Below, piece by piece: positions 1 to 7,935 of a stretch of 64,000 nt of DNA (positions are counted from its first letter, which is position 1; each line of letters opens with the position of its first letter). The notes under the pieces are model-generated. The model was not told the DNA's origin. It did not search any database and was given only the letters and a program-made list of their open reading frames with translations. Source of the DNA: Lachnospiraceae bacterium (GTDB taxonomy: Bacteria > Bacillota > Clostridia > Lachnospirales > Lachnospiraceae); assembly GCA_017439665.1 (NCBI GenBank), contig JAFSIS010000008.1, positions 1-64,000 of the forward strand, read 5' to 3'. A program made the translations under genes and the position numbers.

Positions 1-220
1 ACAGAGTATCGTCTATAATATCTACCGCAAGGTTTATGGTTTGCTCTTGTATGGTTTTAATACTTTTTCCTATTTCATCTTTTTCTTCCAGTATTGACGT
101 TAATTGTTCGATCAGTGGTGAGTTAACTTTTTTAAACATTTTTCGTTTCTCCCATAATTTCTTGTATGAATCTGTATAATCCACTCCTCCTGCGCTTTTA
201 TTTACCTCATTCAGATCCAC
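1..220 (-). CDS. Partial unknown protein, runs off the left edge
   Basis: An open minus-strand frame runs from GTG at 220 to the window edge, giving at least 73 residues rich in Lys, Glu and Ile, helical in character. Possible starts are GTG 220, GTG 184 and ATG 139. The ATG at 139 has a GGAG about nine bases upstream; the GTG at 220 would overlap the stop of the preceding gene by 10 nt, as in translational coupling. No family recognised. It follows the 178-residue unknown gene in the same direction and probably shares its transcript. Confidence 0.45.
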   Translation of the reverse strand, partial: MDLNEVNKSAGGVDYTDSYKKLWEKRKMFKKVNSPLIEQLTSILEEKDEIGKSIKTIQEQTINLAVDIIDDTL

Positions 221-747
221 CCTATCTGCTTTTGTTCTTCCATATAACCTCCATACAGCAAAGGAACTTCTGTCAAATATCCTTTCTTTTGTATAGCTGC
301 TTTAAGTACCTCTCCCAAATGAGCATAAAGTAATTCCATGTACCACCTTCTTACACTTTCCTTCTCTCCCTCAGATACACGGATAAATTCCTGATCCAAC
401 TCTGCTCCCAGTCTCTCTATATCCTGATCAATCTCAGTAAACAGTTCTGAAAGATCCAGCTCCTCCTCCGGAGGCTCTTCTTCCAGGAACAGTATCTCTT
501 TCTGGCAGGTAACAAGAAATATATGGTTTCCTGTAATATAACTGCTTCTCAAATAGGAAATCGTAAGCTTCTCATACTCCTGATGACTATGTATAAAATT
601 AAACTGTGCGGATAAAACCTCTTCTATCCTGTCCCAGATATACCTACGATTCTTTAATAGTGCTTCTTCTATCACTCTTAACCTTTCGTTCAAAAGCTCA
701 CTTACTCTTGTTTCCAAAAAAGCTCTCATCTTGGGAATACGGTTCAT
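211..747 (-). CDS. Unknown acidic helical protein, 178 aa
   Basis: The 178-residue protein has a strong AAGGAG-type ribosome binding site just before the ATG. It is strongly helical, with a charged N-terminal third (RVSELLNERLRVIEEALL) and an acidic stretch near residue 90 (EEEPPEEELDLSELF). No signal peptide, membrane segment or catalytic motif is visible, and I do not recognise the family. The neighbouring genes are small, AT-rich and partly broken, so this is probably accessory DNA, perhaps part of a defence or toxin/immunity island. Function unknown. Confidence 0.6.
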   Translation of the reverse strand: MNRIPKMRAFLETRVSELLNERLRVIEEALLKNRRYIWDRIEEVLSAQFNFIHSHQEYEKLTISYLRSSYITGNHIFLVTCQKEILFLEEEPPEEELDLSELFTEIDQDIERLGAELDQEFIRVSEGEKESVRRWYMELLYAHLGEVLKAAIQKKGYLTEVPLLYGGYMEEQKQIGWI

Positions 748-816
748 GGTTTGCTCCTTCTCCTTTATCTTTTTGTATTCTACCAGATCAATGCATCAAA
801 TTTGCATCATAGAGGA

Positions 817-1041
817 TCACTCTTTCTCCCAATTAATCCATTCCAGGGAAACCACACTATTACGATACTTTTCTGTACTTTTTTCCCAGTATTCTTTCGT
901 TACCTCCTGTTCATTGAAAATAAATAAATCATGATCGTCTATGGATAAATTGCCGTTATCGTCATATCAAACAAAACTTTCTTTCCTGACAAATTCGCCT
1001 TTTTGAGTTATCTCGATATAACAATATATGTATTCCTCCAT
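817..1041 (-). pseudogene. Small gene with in-frame TGA (remnant)
   Basis: Reading from ATG 1041 gives a natural-looking frame beginning MEEYIYCYIEITQKGEF. It is interrupted by TGA at 967-969 and then continues as YDDNGNLSIDDHDLFIFNEQ down to the stop at 817. With the TGA read as sense it would be about 74 residues, ending in a Trp/Glu-rich segment (VVSLEWINWEKE). Composition on both sides of the TGA is alike, which argues for one gene broken by a recent nonsense change. No SECIS-like structure was noticed. It overlaps the upstream TPR-like fragment out of frame. Resembles small immunity-type proteins in style only. Confidence 0.5.
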
Positions 1042-1270
1042 CTTTTAAAGAATAGTGTCTTTCATAGTGGTTATCAATTTGATAGGCTGAAAAAGTACGT
1101 CCCCTCTCTTTTGCAAGTGAGTATGCCGTTTTAAAATATCTATCCGCTCTATCAAATTGTTTTAAATTTATACATACAATTGCATATTGTTCCCAAAAGA
1201 AAAGATTTCGCCTACAGAACTTTAATTCTTTTGCTTTCTCGTAATATTCAATCAACTTTGCTGAATCCAT
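962..1270 (-). pseudogene. TPR-like C-terminal fragment, 102 aa
   Basis: The first 75 residues look like tetratricopeptide helices: residues around FFWEQYAIVCINLKQFDRAD and YFKTAYSLAKERG, then YQIDNHYERH. This pattern is familiar from the C-termini of large SIR2 or P-loop NTPase defence proteins, where the gene normally ends soon after the NHYAR-like motif. Here there is no NTPase or SIR2 domain, and the last 30 residues run out of frame through the start of the next small gene. I read this as the surviving 3' end of a larger gene. The ATG has no convincing Shine-Dalgarno. Confidence 0.45.
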
Positions 1271-1502
1271 TTGGTACTATAATACTCAAACCCAAACATT
1301 TCATACTATAATTATGTTAAAACTTATCAATATAGAAGAAGATAAAATAGTATATTAAACTGAATAAGCCTCAAATACAATCGACCAGGACAAAAGTCTT
1401 ACTCTACTCTGTGATTATTTTTTATCTAAGCGTTTTTTAATCTGCCGTGCTATGCTACATTAATCAAGCAGCATAGCACATAGCAGCTTTAATATTATGA
1501 TT
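1271..1502. other. Gene-free AT-rich spacer with one palindrome
   Basis: No coding frame is supported here. The only structure seen is a perfect 10-bp inverted repeat (gtgctatgct at 1447-1456 with agcatagcac at 1470-1479, 13-nt loop) just downstream of the 130-residue gene. It lacks a T-tract on either strand, so it is at best a weak terminator. Confidence 0.5.
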
Positions 1503-1895
1503 TCAACTGAAGCATTTTTCAAATAATTCAGTTCTCAAATTAATAAATTCTTCATTTTCATTAACGTTAAAAACTTCATAAAGCTCATCCAACTCAAGTT
1601 TCACCAATGGCGTATCTCTAGCCATTTGATGAATTTTCCAATTAACCACATCATTAATCAATTCATCAAATAAATCTTCTGCAGTAAAATACAAATGGTT
1701 CCAATCAAAGGCAAAATTATTAGGGCAATCCTCCCTGCAAAGTTCCAGATAAACAAAACCAAATCTTCCTGCATCTGCTACACAATTTCCCTCCTGTTCG
1801 ACAATCGGATTAAACACATCTGCAACCCTTTGACATTTTTTCCTTTCTTCTTCTGTCATAGCAGGTAAACTGGATAACATTTCAATAACATTCAT
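1503..1895 (-). CDS. Unknown acidic protein, 130 aa
   Basis: A 130-residue acidic soluble protein (many Asp/Glu/Asn) preceded by GTAGGAGA before the ATG. Features visible are a Cys pair region (LCREDCPNNF) and an aromatic DWNHLYF segment; no catalytic motif is evident. Size, charge and setting beside gene remnants are typical of immunity proteins or orphan SUKH/SMI1-like proteins, but I see no diagnostic motif and do not assign a family. Confidence 0.6.
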   Translation of the reverse strand: MNVIEMLSSLPAMTEEERKKCQRVADVFNPIVEQEGNCVADAGRFGFVYLELCREDCPNNFAFDWNHLYFTAEDLFDELINDVVNWKIHQMARDTPLVKLELDELYEVFNVNENEEFINLRTELFEKCFS

Positions 1896-1967
1896 AATAA
1901 AATTCTCCTACCTTTTTTATCCAATCATATCATGATTTACAATGTAACGTGAAAACTTTTCCATAGA

Positions 1968-2011
1968 CAAAAAAAGGTGCTTAAAAGCCGGTTTAGAGCT
2001 TTCAAGCACCT
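1968..2011 (-). terminator. Rho-independent terminator of the EET/Rnf operon
   Basis: On the minus strand an aggtgctt/aagcacct stem, extended inward by aaagc/gcttt, is followed by six T residues. It lies 14 nt after the stop of the last gene of the redox operon. Confidence 0.85.
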
Positions 2012-2024
2012 TTTCACTGCACTC

Positions 2025-2474
2025 CTACAGCAGAATATTTCCAAATCCCTGGAAGGCCATGAACAGGACGAAGGCACTGCAGACAGGGGCCAGCCTGGAT
2101 CTGATGGTACATTCCATACGATCCGTCATAGAAGCAAACATACCGCTGATCAGGGTATATTCCACTCCGCCAACGCCGGCCAGCCACAAAGCCTCCTTTA
2201 CGGAAGCCAGACCTGCCAGCCAGGGAAGGCAGCCAAAGATCAGGGCCGCGAACACCAGGTTCATCACCGGATGGCTGCTCTTTTTTTCTCCCAGATAATG
2301 GGTCAAGAGCAGGGACAAAAGGCTCAGTCCCGCCAGATTGGGGATGTTCAGCCGGATCAAAATGGCTGCTGCCAGAAAGGTCTTTAACAGAACCATGATG
2401 ATCAGGGTGATTCCCATGACCAGAGCCAGCATCATGGTTTCATTTATCTTCAATTTACTCGTTAATTTCTTCAT
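2025..2474 (-). CDS. Unrecognised polytopic membrane protein in Rnf-like operon
   Basis: A 149-residue very hydrophobic protein with about four or five membrane spans (roughly residues 14-40, 45-60, 71-90, 94-112, 127-147). The start chosen is ATG 2474, which has GGAGG at proper spacing and lies 4 nt past the RnfG stop; a longer frame into rnfG has no such site. It is the last gene of the operon, where RnfE or RnfA would be expected. It lacks the recognisable RnfA/RnfE cysteine motifs; the only similar string is FGCLPWLAG near residue 80, and overall length is about 50 residues shorter. It may substitute for RnfA/E as the membrane electron conduit, or anchor RnfG. Function is inference from position. 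Confidence 0.75.
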   Translation of the reverse strand: MKKLTSKLKINETMMLALVMGITLIIMVLLKTFLAAAILIRLNIPNLAGLSLLSLLLTHYLGEKKSSHPVMNLVFAALIFGCLPWLAGLASVKEALWLAGVGGVEYTLISGMFASMTDRMECTIRSRLAPVCSAFVLFMAFQGFGNILL

Positions 2475-2478
2475 TCCG

Positions 2479-3177
2479 TCAACCTCCCCAACTCGTTGCT
2501 CCGGAGGAAATATCCGCTCCGGTGACGTATGCCACAGCCGCATTCACTCCCTTGGTGACCGCCTTGGAAGAAACGGTTGCCCCGGTCAGTGCATCCACGG
2601 TGGTTCCCGTCTGGGCTTCTCCTGAGGTTCCCAGATACTGCTGCAAAAAGGGTACATTGGTCTGGCTGGCCGCACCCAGGCCGAAGGTCTCATGCTGTCC
2701 GTAAACACAGAGCCCCTTCACCTTACCGCTGTCGTCCACGCCTACCAGTAATTCAATCTCATCCACATAGCCCTGGGTCACCGTACAGATCACGTAACCG
2801 GTCTCCCCCCGGTAGACGAAGCGGATGATCTCTTCCTCTTCGGCAGCTTCTTCGCCCTCTTCAGGGATGATCTCTTCTCCCACAGGCTCCGTTTCTCCAC
2901 CTTCGCCGGCAGAAGAAGCAGCTGCCAGCTCTGTACCGTTGTCAGTCTGAGGCCCGCCTGCCACTTCGGCACCGTTGTCAGCCTGAGACTCCTCCGCCGC
3001 CTCCACACTCATCTCCAGGGTGAAGGTAGTGGAGCCGGGCAGTAAATAAGGAAAGATTTTCTGCAAATAACGTTCTTCATTGGCTGTCTCCAGCCCTGCC
3101 AGTCCTTTCCTGCCTGCAAAAAGAAGGCAGCCCATGATCAGGATGGTCACCAGTGTTTTTCCCATGTATTTTTTCAT
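2479..3177 (-). CDS. rnfG: RnfG-like FMN-binding subunit
   Basis: A 232-residue protein with one N-terminal membrane anchor (residues 8-22) and a C-terminal FMN-binding domain. The flavinylation motif DALTGAT is at 195-201, so Thr201 is the expected site of covalent FMN attachment by ApbE; SSKAVTKGV follows as in RnfG/NqrC proteins. In known Rnf and Nqr complexes this extracytoplasmic flavin passes electrons across or along the membrane face. Between anchor and domain lies an unusual acidic insert of about 60 residues (58-117) with an internal repeat (QADNGAEVAGG, QTDNGTELA). ATG 3177 overlaps the rnfD stop as ATGA. The longer frame upstream of 3177 runs inside rnfD and is not used. Confidence 0.9.
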   Translation of the reverse strand: MKKYMGKTLVTILIMGCLLFAGRKGLAGLETANEERYLQKIFPYLLPGSTTFTLEMSVEAAEESQADNGAEVAGGPQTDNGTELAAASSAGEGGETEPVGEEIIPEEGEEAAEEEEIIRFVYRGETGYVICTVTQGYVDEIELLVGVDDSGKVKGLCVYGQHETFGLGAASQTNVPFLQQYLGTSGEAQTGTTVDALTGATVSSKAVTKGVNAAVAYVTGADISSGATSWGG

Positions 3178-4172
3178 GCTCTGCTCCCTCCTTTCCCGGT
3201 TCCGAACCGACGGGGTACAGTATAGTAATCCAGTGCCCAGACAAGCGCATTCATCAGCAGAATGGCGTAGGTCACTCCCTCCGGAAACAATCCGAAATAC
3301 CTGAAGACCACGGTAAGGATACCGCATCCTGCTCCATAGATCAGCTGGGCCACAGGGGTCACCGGTGAAGAAGAATAGTCCGTTGCCATAAACAGGGCTG
3401 CCAGAACTACACCGCCTCCCATCAGGCTGTAAAGCATCCACATCAGGGGATCTTCGCCCTTATAGAAGATGAAGGTAAGGACGGCCACCGTTCCCAGATA
3501 GGCCACAGGAATTCTCCAGGAAATCACCCTTCTAAGCAGAAGGTAAACCCCACCGATCAGGAGGGCAAGGGTACAGATTTCTCCCATACTTCCATCAATA
3601 TTGCCTAAAAACATATCCTTTAAGGAGATCTCCGGCAACGCCGGAATCTGCATATGGTGAAGTGGTGTGGCACTGGTCACCAGATCTGCACCGGCACTAA
3701 TTTGGGATACCACCCTTTCTGTTCCCTCCTCCACAGCACCTGTCCCCGCAGGAAAACGGGTCAGATATACGGGCCAGAACAGCACCAGGAAGGCACGGGC
3801 AGCCAGAGCCGGGTTGAAGATATTTTTGCCGATTCCTCCTGAAAAGCCCTTCACCACAATCATGGCAGACAGGCTTCCTACTGCCATAAGCCAGCAGGGT
3901 ATGGATACGGGAACCGACATTGCCAAGAGCAGACCGGTTACCGCCCAGGACAGATCCGGTAAGGTATTCCGGTGATAGATCAGCTTGTCACAGATCAGTT
4001 CTCCAAGGAAAGCCGCTGCCACACTGACCAGGGTAATGAGTATTGCTCGTGAACCAAAGCGGAGAATCCCTGCCAAAAGTGCCGGAAGGAGGGCGATGAT
4101 CACATCCCGCATAATGGTTCCTGTTTTTGTTTTGCTCCTGAGGTGTGGAGCTGAAGTTACCAGATAGTTCAC
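3174..4172 (-). CDS. rnfD: RnfD-like membrane flavoprotein subunit
   Basis: A 332-residue integral membrane protein with about nine spans. It shows the family signature GGIGKNIFNPALAARAF at 112-128, the flavinylation-type motif VTSATPL at 165-171 (Thr169 as predicted FMN-phosphothreonine), and YAILLMN near the C-terminus. RnfD carries a covalently bound FMN and forms part of the transmembrane electron path. Translation starts at GTG 4172, one base after the rnfC stop, with AAGGAGGA inside the end of rnfC. It overlaps rnfG by 4 nt, indicating tight coupling. Confidence 0.92.
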   Translation of the reverse strand: MNYLVTSAPHLRSKTKTGTIMRDVIIALLPALLAGILRFGSRAILITLVSVAAAFLGELICDKLIYHRNTLPDLSWAVTGLLLAMSVPVSIPCWLMAVGSLSAMIVVKGFSGGIGKNIFNPALAARAFLVLFWPVYLTRFPAGTGAVEEGTERVVSQISAGADLVTSATPLHHMQIPALPEISLKDMFLGNIDGSMGEICTLALLIGGVYLLLRRVISWRIPVAYLGTVAVLTFIFYKGEDPLMWMLYSLMGGGVVLAALFMATDYSSSPVTPVAQLIYGAGCGILTVVFRYFGLFPEGVTYAILLMNALVWALDYYTVPRRFGTGKGGSRA

Positions 4173-4173
4173 T

Positions 4174-5472
4174 TTAGCGTTCCTCCTTCAGTTTTTGTTT
4201 TGCTGCCTTAAAGCTGGAGGTCAGGGGAAGCTTGCCCGGACAGGTATAGGAACAGCAGCCGCACTCAATGCAATCCATCAGATAATAGTACTCCATTCCT
4301 TTTTTATTTTCCAGCTGAATCTGTTCAAAAAGATGCAGGGGCTGCAGCTTCATGGGACACACCGTCAGGCATTTTCCACATCGGATGCAGGCATAATCCC
4401 CGGTGTCTACATTCTCAATAAGTCCCAGCACTCCGTTGGTTCCTTTGATCACGGAAACAGATAAGTCATCCTGGGCATAGCCCATCATGGGACCTCCGGT
4501 GATCACCTTACAGGTTTCTGCCTTCACTCCTCCTGCTGCCTCAAGCAGATCAGCATAGGAGGTTCCAACAGGTGTCCGGAAGTTCCCCGGATGATTTACC
4601 CCTTCACCACTGACCGTTACGATTCGTTCGGTAACGGCTTTTCCCTGCACCACTGCATCATAGGTGGCAGCAAAGGTGGCCACATTAAATACGGCACAGC
4701 CTACGGCTGCGGGCAGCTGTCCGGGAGGAACCTCCCTGCCGGTGACGGCCTGGATAAGCTGCTTTTCTGCTCCCTGGGGAAAACGGGTGGGAAGCACCTT
4801 CAGTTCAATGTCCTTTTCCTTTTCCAGAGCCTTTTTCAGCCCTTCAATCGCTTCTTTTTTATTTTCTTCTACGGCCAGAACCATTCTCTCCGGCTTCAGG
4901 ACATGACGGATAATATGCATTCCTGCCAGCACCCGGTCTGCCTCATTGCGAAGCAGGGTATCATCTGCGGTCAGATAAGGTTCACACTCACAGCCATTGG
5001 CAATCAGTGTCTCCACCTTTTCCATGGAGGAGGCTGCTTTCACCTGGGTGGAAAAAGTTGCTCCACCCATACCTACGATCCCTGCCTCACGAATGATGGC
5101 AAGAATCTCTTCCAGGTTCAGCTTCCGGTAATCCTCATGGCAGGCCATGGTTTCATCCGGTGTATCCTGAAAGTCATTTTCAATGACCACAGCCATGATC
5201 TCCTGGCCGGAGGGATGGCGTCTGGGTTCCACCGCAACCACTTTTCCGGAAACGGAGGCGTGAACGGGTACACAGAGGCCTTCCCCGTCGCCTATCTTCT
5301 GGCCTTTTTTTACCTGATCGCCTACTCCCACCAGGGGCTTACAGGGTACGCCGATGTGCTGGGACATGGATATACTTACCTGCTTTGGCTCCAGTCTTCT
5401 GAGCGGAGGTCCACCTGCAGAAAGTTCCTTTTTATCTGCCGGATGAATTCCTCCAAAAAACAAAGATTTCAT
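4174..5472 (-). CDS. rnfC: RnfC-like NADH-side iron-sulfur flavoprotein
   Basis: A 432-residue cytoplasmic peripheral subunit. In order: an N-terminal RnfC barrel-sandwich domain, the nucleotide/FMN segment GIVGMGGATF at 131-140, NGCECEPYLTAD at 159-170, GGPMMG at 326-331, and two C-terminal 4Fe-4S ligand sets, Cys362/365/368/372 and Cys401/404/407/411. In Rnf complexes this subunit exchanges electrons with NAD(H). Length is near the usual size. Start ATG 5472 has AAAGAGG upstream. No rnfB is present in the operon, so the normal ferredoxin-side entry is missing; electrons here probably enter at RnfC from NADH. Confidence 0.93.
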   Translation of the reverse strand: MKSLFFGGIHPADKKELSAGGPPLRRLEPKQVSISMSQHIGVPCKPLVGVGDQVKKGQKIGDGEGLCVPVHASVSGKVVAVEPRRHPSGQEIMAVVIENDFQDTPDETMACHEDYRKLNLEEILAIIREAGIVGMGGATFSTQVKAASSMEKVETLIANGCECEPYLTADDTLLRNEADRVLAGMHIIRHVLKPERMVLAVEENKKEAIEGLKKALEKEKDIELKVLPTRFPQGAEKQLIQAVTGREVPPGQLPAAVGCAVFNVATFAATYDAVVQGKAVTERIVTVSGEGVNHPGNFRTPVGTSYADLLEAAGGVKAETCKVITGGPMMGYAQDDLSVSVIKGTNGVLGLIENVDTGDYACIRCGKCLTVCPMKLQPLHLFEQIQLENKKGMEYYYLMDCIECGCCSYTCPGKLPLTSSFKAAKQKLKEER

Positions 5473-5638
5473 CTATACCTCTTTCTATTCTGCTAAAACA
5501 GTTTTTACTTTATGATGTCTTTTTTTTAACAATCTTTGGCTGTAAAGGTACCTATCAGGTACCTCGCTGTTACTATTTTTTCTCTTTAACAACTCGAAGC
5601 AGGCTTTAAGCTTCTGCAAATTTTCTCCCTTTAGCAAG
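5473..5638. other. Spacer between apbE and rnfC with hairpins
   Basis: This is the longest gap in the redox operon (166 nt). It contains the compact hairpin aggtacc-tatca-ggtacct (about 5550-5570) and short hairpins next to the apbE stop. None has a clear T-tract on the minus strand, so complete termination is not predicted; processing or partial attenuation between lipoprotein genes and rnfCDG is possible. Confidence 0.5.
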
Positions 5639-6667
5639 CTAGCTTCGGATCAACTCCTCAAAGCCCGGGCTATAGTATTGGTTTCCCTCCAGATCGATCC
5701 ACATAGCTTCTGCCTGACACTTTTCAAGAAGTGCCTGTCCCTCCTCAAGAGGAAGCAGGAACAGGGCTGTGGAGAGTGCATCTGCCAGGCCCGAATCTTC
5801 ACAGACTATACTGACGGATCGCCAGTAGCGGGCTGGATAGAGGGTATCCGGATCTATGATATGGTGATAGCTTTCCCCATCCACCTGATAATAGCGTTGA
5901 TAATCTCCGCTGGAAACCACACTGCCCTTCATCAGGTTCAGGGTGTGTACAAATTCCTCAGGATTCTCAGGGGACTGGATTCCCACTACCCAGGGGCTGT
6001 CCGTCTCCGGCTTGGGCCCCGTTGCATGGACATTTCCTCCTACACTTACCGAAAGACCGGCGGGAAGATCTTCACATACCTTCTGCACGGCCCAGCCCTT
6101 GGCAATGGCTCCTACATCCAGACTCTGGTTCGGATCCTCAAGAAAAACCGTGGAGTTTTCTTCATCAATGATCATCCCATCAAAGCTGCAATGGAGAGCT
6201 GCCTCCTTCAAGGCAGCTTCATCCGGCAAAACTGCATTTTCCTGGTCATCAATCCCTGCACTCCTGACCTCGTGCCAGAGGGAGAGAACGCTTCCCATGG
6301 CTACATTCACTCTGCCCTCCGTCAATTCATAATAGCTGCGACAGTCCAGCAGGAAATCAATGATCCTGGTATCCACTTTTACAGGCTTATCTCCTGCCTG
6401 GTCATTGATGGTCTTCAGATTATTGATCCCTTCGTAGCTATGATAAATATCCAGAAGCTGGTGATACTCTTCCAGGGAGGCCTTAATGGCTTCTGCCTCC
6501 TTTTGGAATTCTTCCTGGTTTTTGGCATATCCGATGATGGTCGTCACGGTGTCAAACAGCCCCAGAAAAGTAGCCTGATATTTTTCTTTTCCACCGATGG
6601 AGGAGGTGCTGCCTGCACATCCTGTAAGTAACACCAGGGCCATAAAAAACGGGAAGATTCTTCTCAT
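5639..6667 (-). CDS. apbE: ApbE lipoprotein, FAD:protein FMN transferase
   Basis: A 342-residue lipoprotein (lipobox LLTGC, Cys17) of the ApbE family, which moves FMN from FAD onto Thr of the D-x(2,3)-[ST]GAT-type motif in extracytoplasmic proteins using Mg2+. Motifs: SLDVGAIAKGWAVQ around 182-195, VGGNVHATG near 209, HHIIDPDT at 268-275 and the C-terminal metal/flavin segment DSGLADALSTALF at 291-303. I prefer ATG 6667 over GTG 6679 because AAGGAG overlaps the GTG but is well placed for the ATG. Its likely clients are next door: the double FMN-binding lipoprotein, RnfG and RnfD. Corresponds to FmnB of the Listeria electron-transfer locus. Confidence 0.93.
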   Translation of the reverse strand: MRRIFPFFMALVLLTGCAGSTSSIGGKEKYQATFLGLFDTVTTIIGYAKNQEEFQKEAEAIKASLEEYHQLLDIYHSYEGINNLKTINDQAGDKPVKVDTRIIDFLLDCRSYYELTEGRVNVAMGSVLSLWHEVRSAGIDDQENAVLPDEAALKEAALHCSFDGMIIDEENSTVFLEDPNQSLDVGAIAKGWAVQKVCEDLPAGLSVSVGGNVHATGPKPETDSPWVVGIQSPENPEEFVHTLNLMKGSVVSSGDYQRYYQVDGESYHHIIDPDTLYPARYWRSVSIVCEDSGLADALSTALFLLPLEEGQALLEKCQAEAMWIDLEGNQYYSPGFEELIRS

Positions 6668-6694
6668 ACGTCCATACACTCCTTCAAGCTCTGC

Positions 6695-7786
6695 CTACTG
6701 TCCTGCTTTTTCCACCAGCTGGATAAAGCTTCCGATGGAAACGGTCACGGATGCTGCCAGATCTGCATCACCGGCCTTTCCTTCCTCCGTCACTGCTATG
6801 GTGGTCACTTCTTCAATGGTCTTTCCGGTAACGTATGCTGCAAAGGCTGCTGCCTGCTCATTCCACTCTTTTCCGATGGAGGAGGCTGCCTTCATTCCAT
6901 AGCTTTCTCCCAGTTCATTTTTACTCAACACTTCTGCTGTCAGATCAGAGGTGATCTTTCCTGCAGTATCAAAGTTTACATTTGCCTGTACTCCATCCAG
7001 GATCATGCTGGTAATGGTACCTTCTTTTAAGGTCATTGCTGCAATGGTGGCATAGGCCTGGGTCAGGCCCTCTTCCTCTCCTGCATCCTTACTCTTGCTT
7101 GCATGGGTGATCTGAGTGATTACCAGCTCGTCTCCCACAGAAGCCCCCAGGTCTGCTGCATTATTCACTGCTGCTTCGATCTGGTCTACAAAGCTTCCAA
7201 TATACATGGTGGCAGAAGAAGCCAGATCGGCATCCTTTGCCTTGCCGCTTTCATCCACTGCACCATTCTTTAACTCCTCCACAGTTTTTCCTACTGCATA
7301 CTGTGCAAGAGCTTCAGCCTGCTCATTCCATTCCTTTCCGATGGAGGAAGCAGCCTTCATTCCATATTCTTCACCCAGCTCATTTTTACTGGGGAAGCTT
7401 TCCCTGACGTCTACCAGCTTACCTTCTTTAGAGAAGTTGATAGTAGCCTTGATTCCATCGATAGCACAATCCTGGATCACTCCCTGTCCATCCACAGTTA
7501 CTGCCACGATACCGATGTTGGTCGTAGAGGAACCGTCTGCCTCTTCACCTGCATCCGTACCTTCCAGTGTAGTCACGATAGACATACCTGTTTTTACAGC
7601 ACCCTCTGCCAGCTCTTCTGTATCCGTTACAGATGCTTCCTCTCCGCTCTCTGCTGCCTGCTCTGTTGCTGTTGCTGCTTCCTGGGTTTCCGGACTGCTC
7701 TGCTGTACAATAACAGTATTCCCACAACCGCCAAGTAAACTCACGGTTAATCCCAAACTTAAAAATGTTGCCAATAATTTTTTCAT
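6695..7786 (-). CDS. PplA-like lipoprotein with two FMN-binding domains
   Basis: A 363-residue lipoprotein (signal peptide 1-20, lipobox LLGGC, Cys21), a low-complexity acidic linker (about 30-85), then two tandem FMN-binding domains. The first carries DLASSAT at 187-193, a good flavinylation site at Thr193. The second carries DLAASVT at 342-348, where Val replaces the usual Ala, so its modification is less certain. The segments at 134-172 and 289-327 are nearly identical (KNELGE.YGMKAASSIGKEW), showing internal duplication with little drift. PplA in Listeria is the surface flavoprotein that hands electrons to external acceptors. AGGAGGAG precedes the ATG; the apbE gene follows closely. Confidence 0.9.
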   Translation of the reverse strand: MKKLLATFLSLGLTVSLLGGCGNTVIVQQSSPETQEAATATEQAAESGEEASVTDTEELAEGAVKTGMSIVTTLEGTDAGEEADGSSTTNIGIVAVTVDGQGVIQDCAIDGIKATINFSKEGKLVDVRESFPSKNELGEEYGMKAASSIGKEWNEQAEALAQYAVGKTVEELKNGAVDESGKAKDADLASSATMYIGSFVDQIEAAVNNAADLGASVGDELVITQITHASKSKDAGEEEGLTQAYATIAAMTLKEGTITSMILDGVQANVNFDTAGKITSDLTAEVLSKNELGESYGMKAASSIGKEWNEQAAAFAAYVTGKTIEEVTTIAVTEEGKAGDADLAASVTVSIGSFIQLVEKAGQ

Positions 7787-7800
7787 TTTCTCCTCCTTAT

Positions 7801-7935
7801 GTTGCTGCCTGGGCAGCTCACTTATGTTGCTGCGTCAGCAGCTTTTCATCCCGAGATCTTTGTGCGTCAGCACAAAGTCTGCAAGGAAGGCTTTATTCTT
7901 CCTTGCGCCTCCTTTTATTGCTGCCTGGGCAGCTT
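7801..7935 (-). repeat. Modular hairpin element (C-B-A type)
   Basis: Spacer between eetB-like and pplA-like genes made almost wholly of palindromes. On the minus strand the order is hairpin A'' (7920-7933, gctgcccaggcagc), hairpin C (7881-7906), hairpin B (7859-7876, tttgtgctgacgcacaaa), hairpin A (7829-7842) and A' (7804-7817), then AAGGAGG of pplA. The same B hairpin with a neighbouring C-type hairpin recurs at 31029-31079 and 63850-63896. Confidence 0.65.

Noticed and set aside
967-969. Selenocysteine readthrough of the internal TGA
   Set aside because: No SECIS-like hairpin right after the TGA and no Cys-containing homologue known to me; nonsense mutation is simpler.
2025-2474. Annotation as RnfE or RnfA
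   Set aside because: Position fits, but length and cysteine motifs do not; left as unrecognised membrane protein.
2479-3441. 320-residue version of RnfG with a long N-terminal extension
   Set aside because: The extension lies inside rnfD in another frame; ATG 3177 forms a standard ATGA overlap and begins a proper membrane anchor.
4591-5496. Long plus-strand open frame opposite rnfC (301 codons)
   Set aside because: Antisense shadow of a gene with all RnfC motifs; no family signal and no ribosome binding site.
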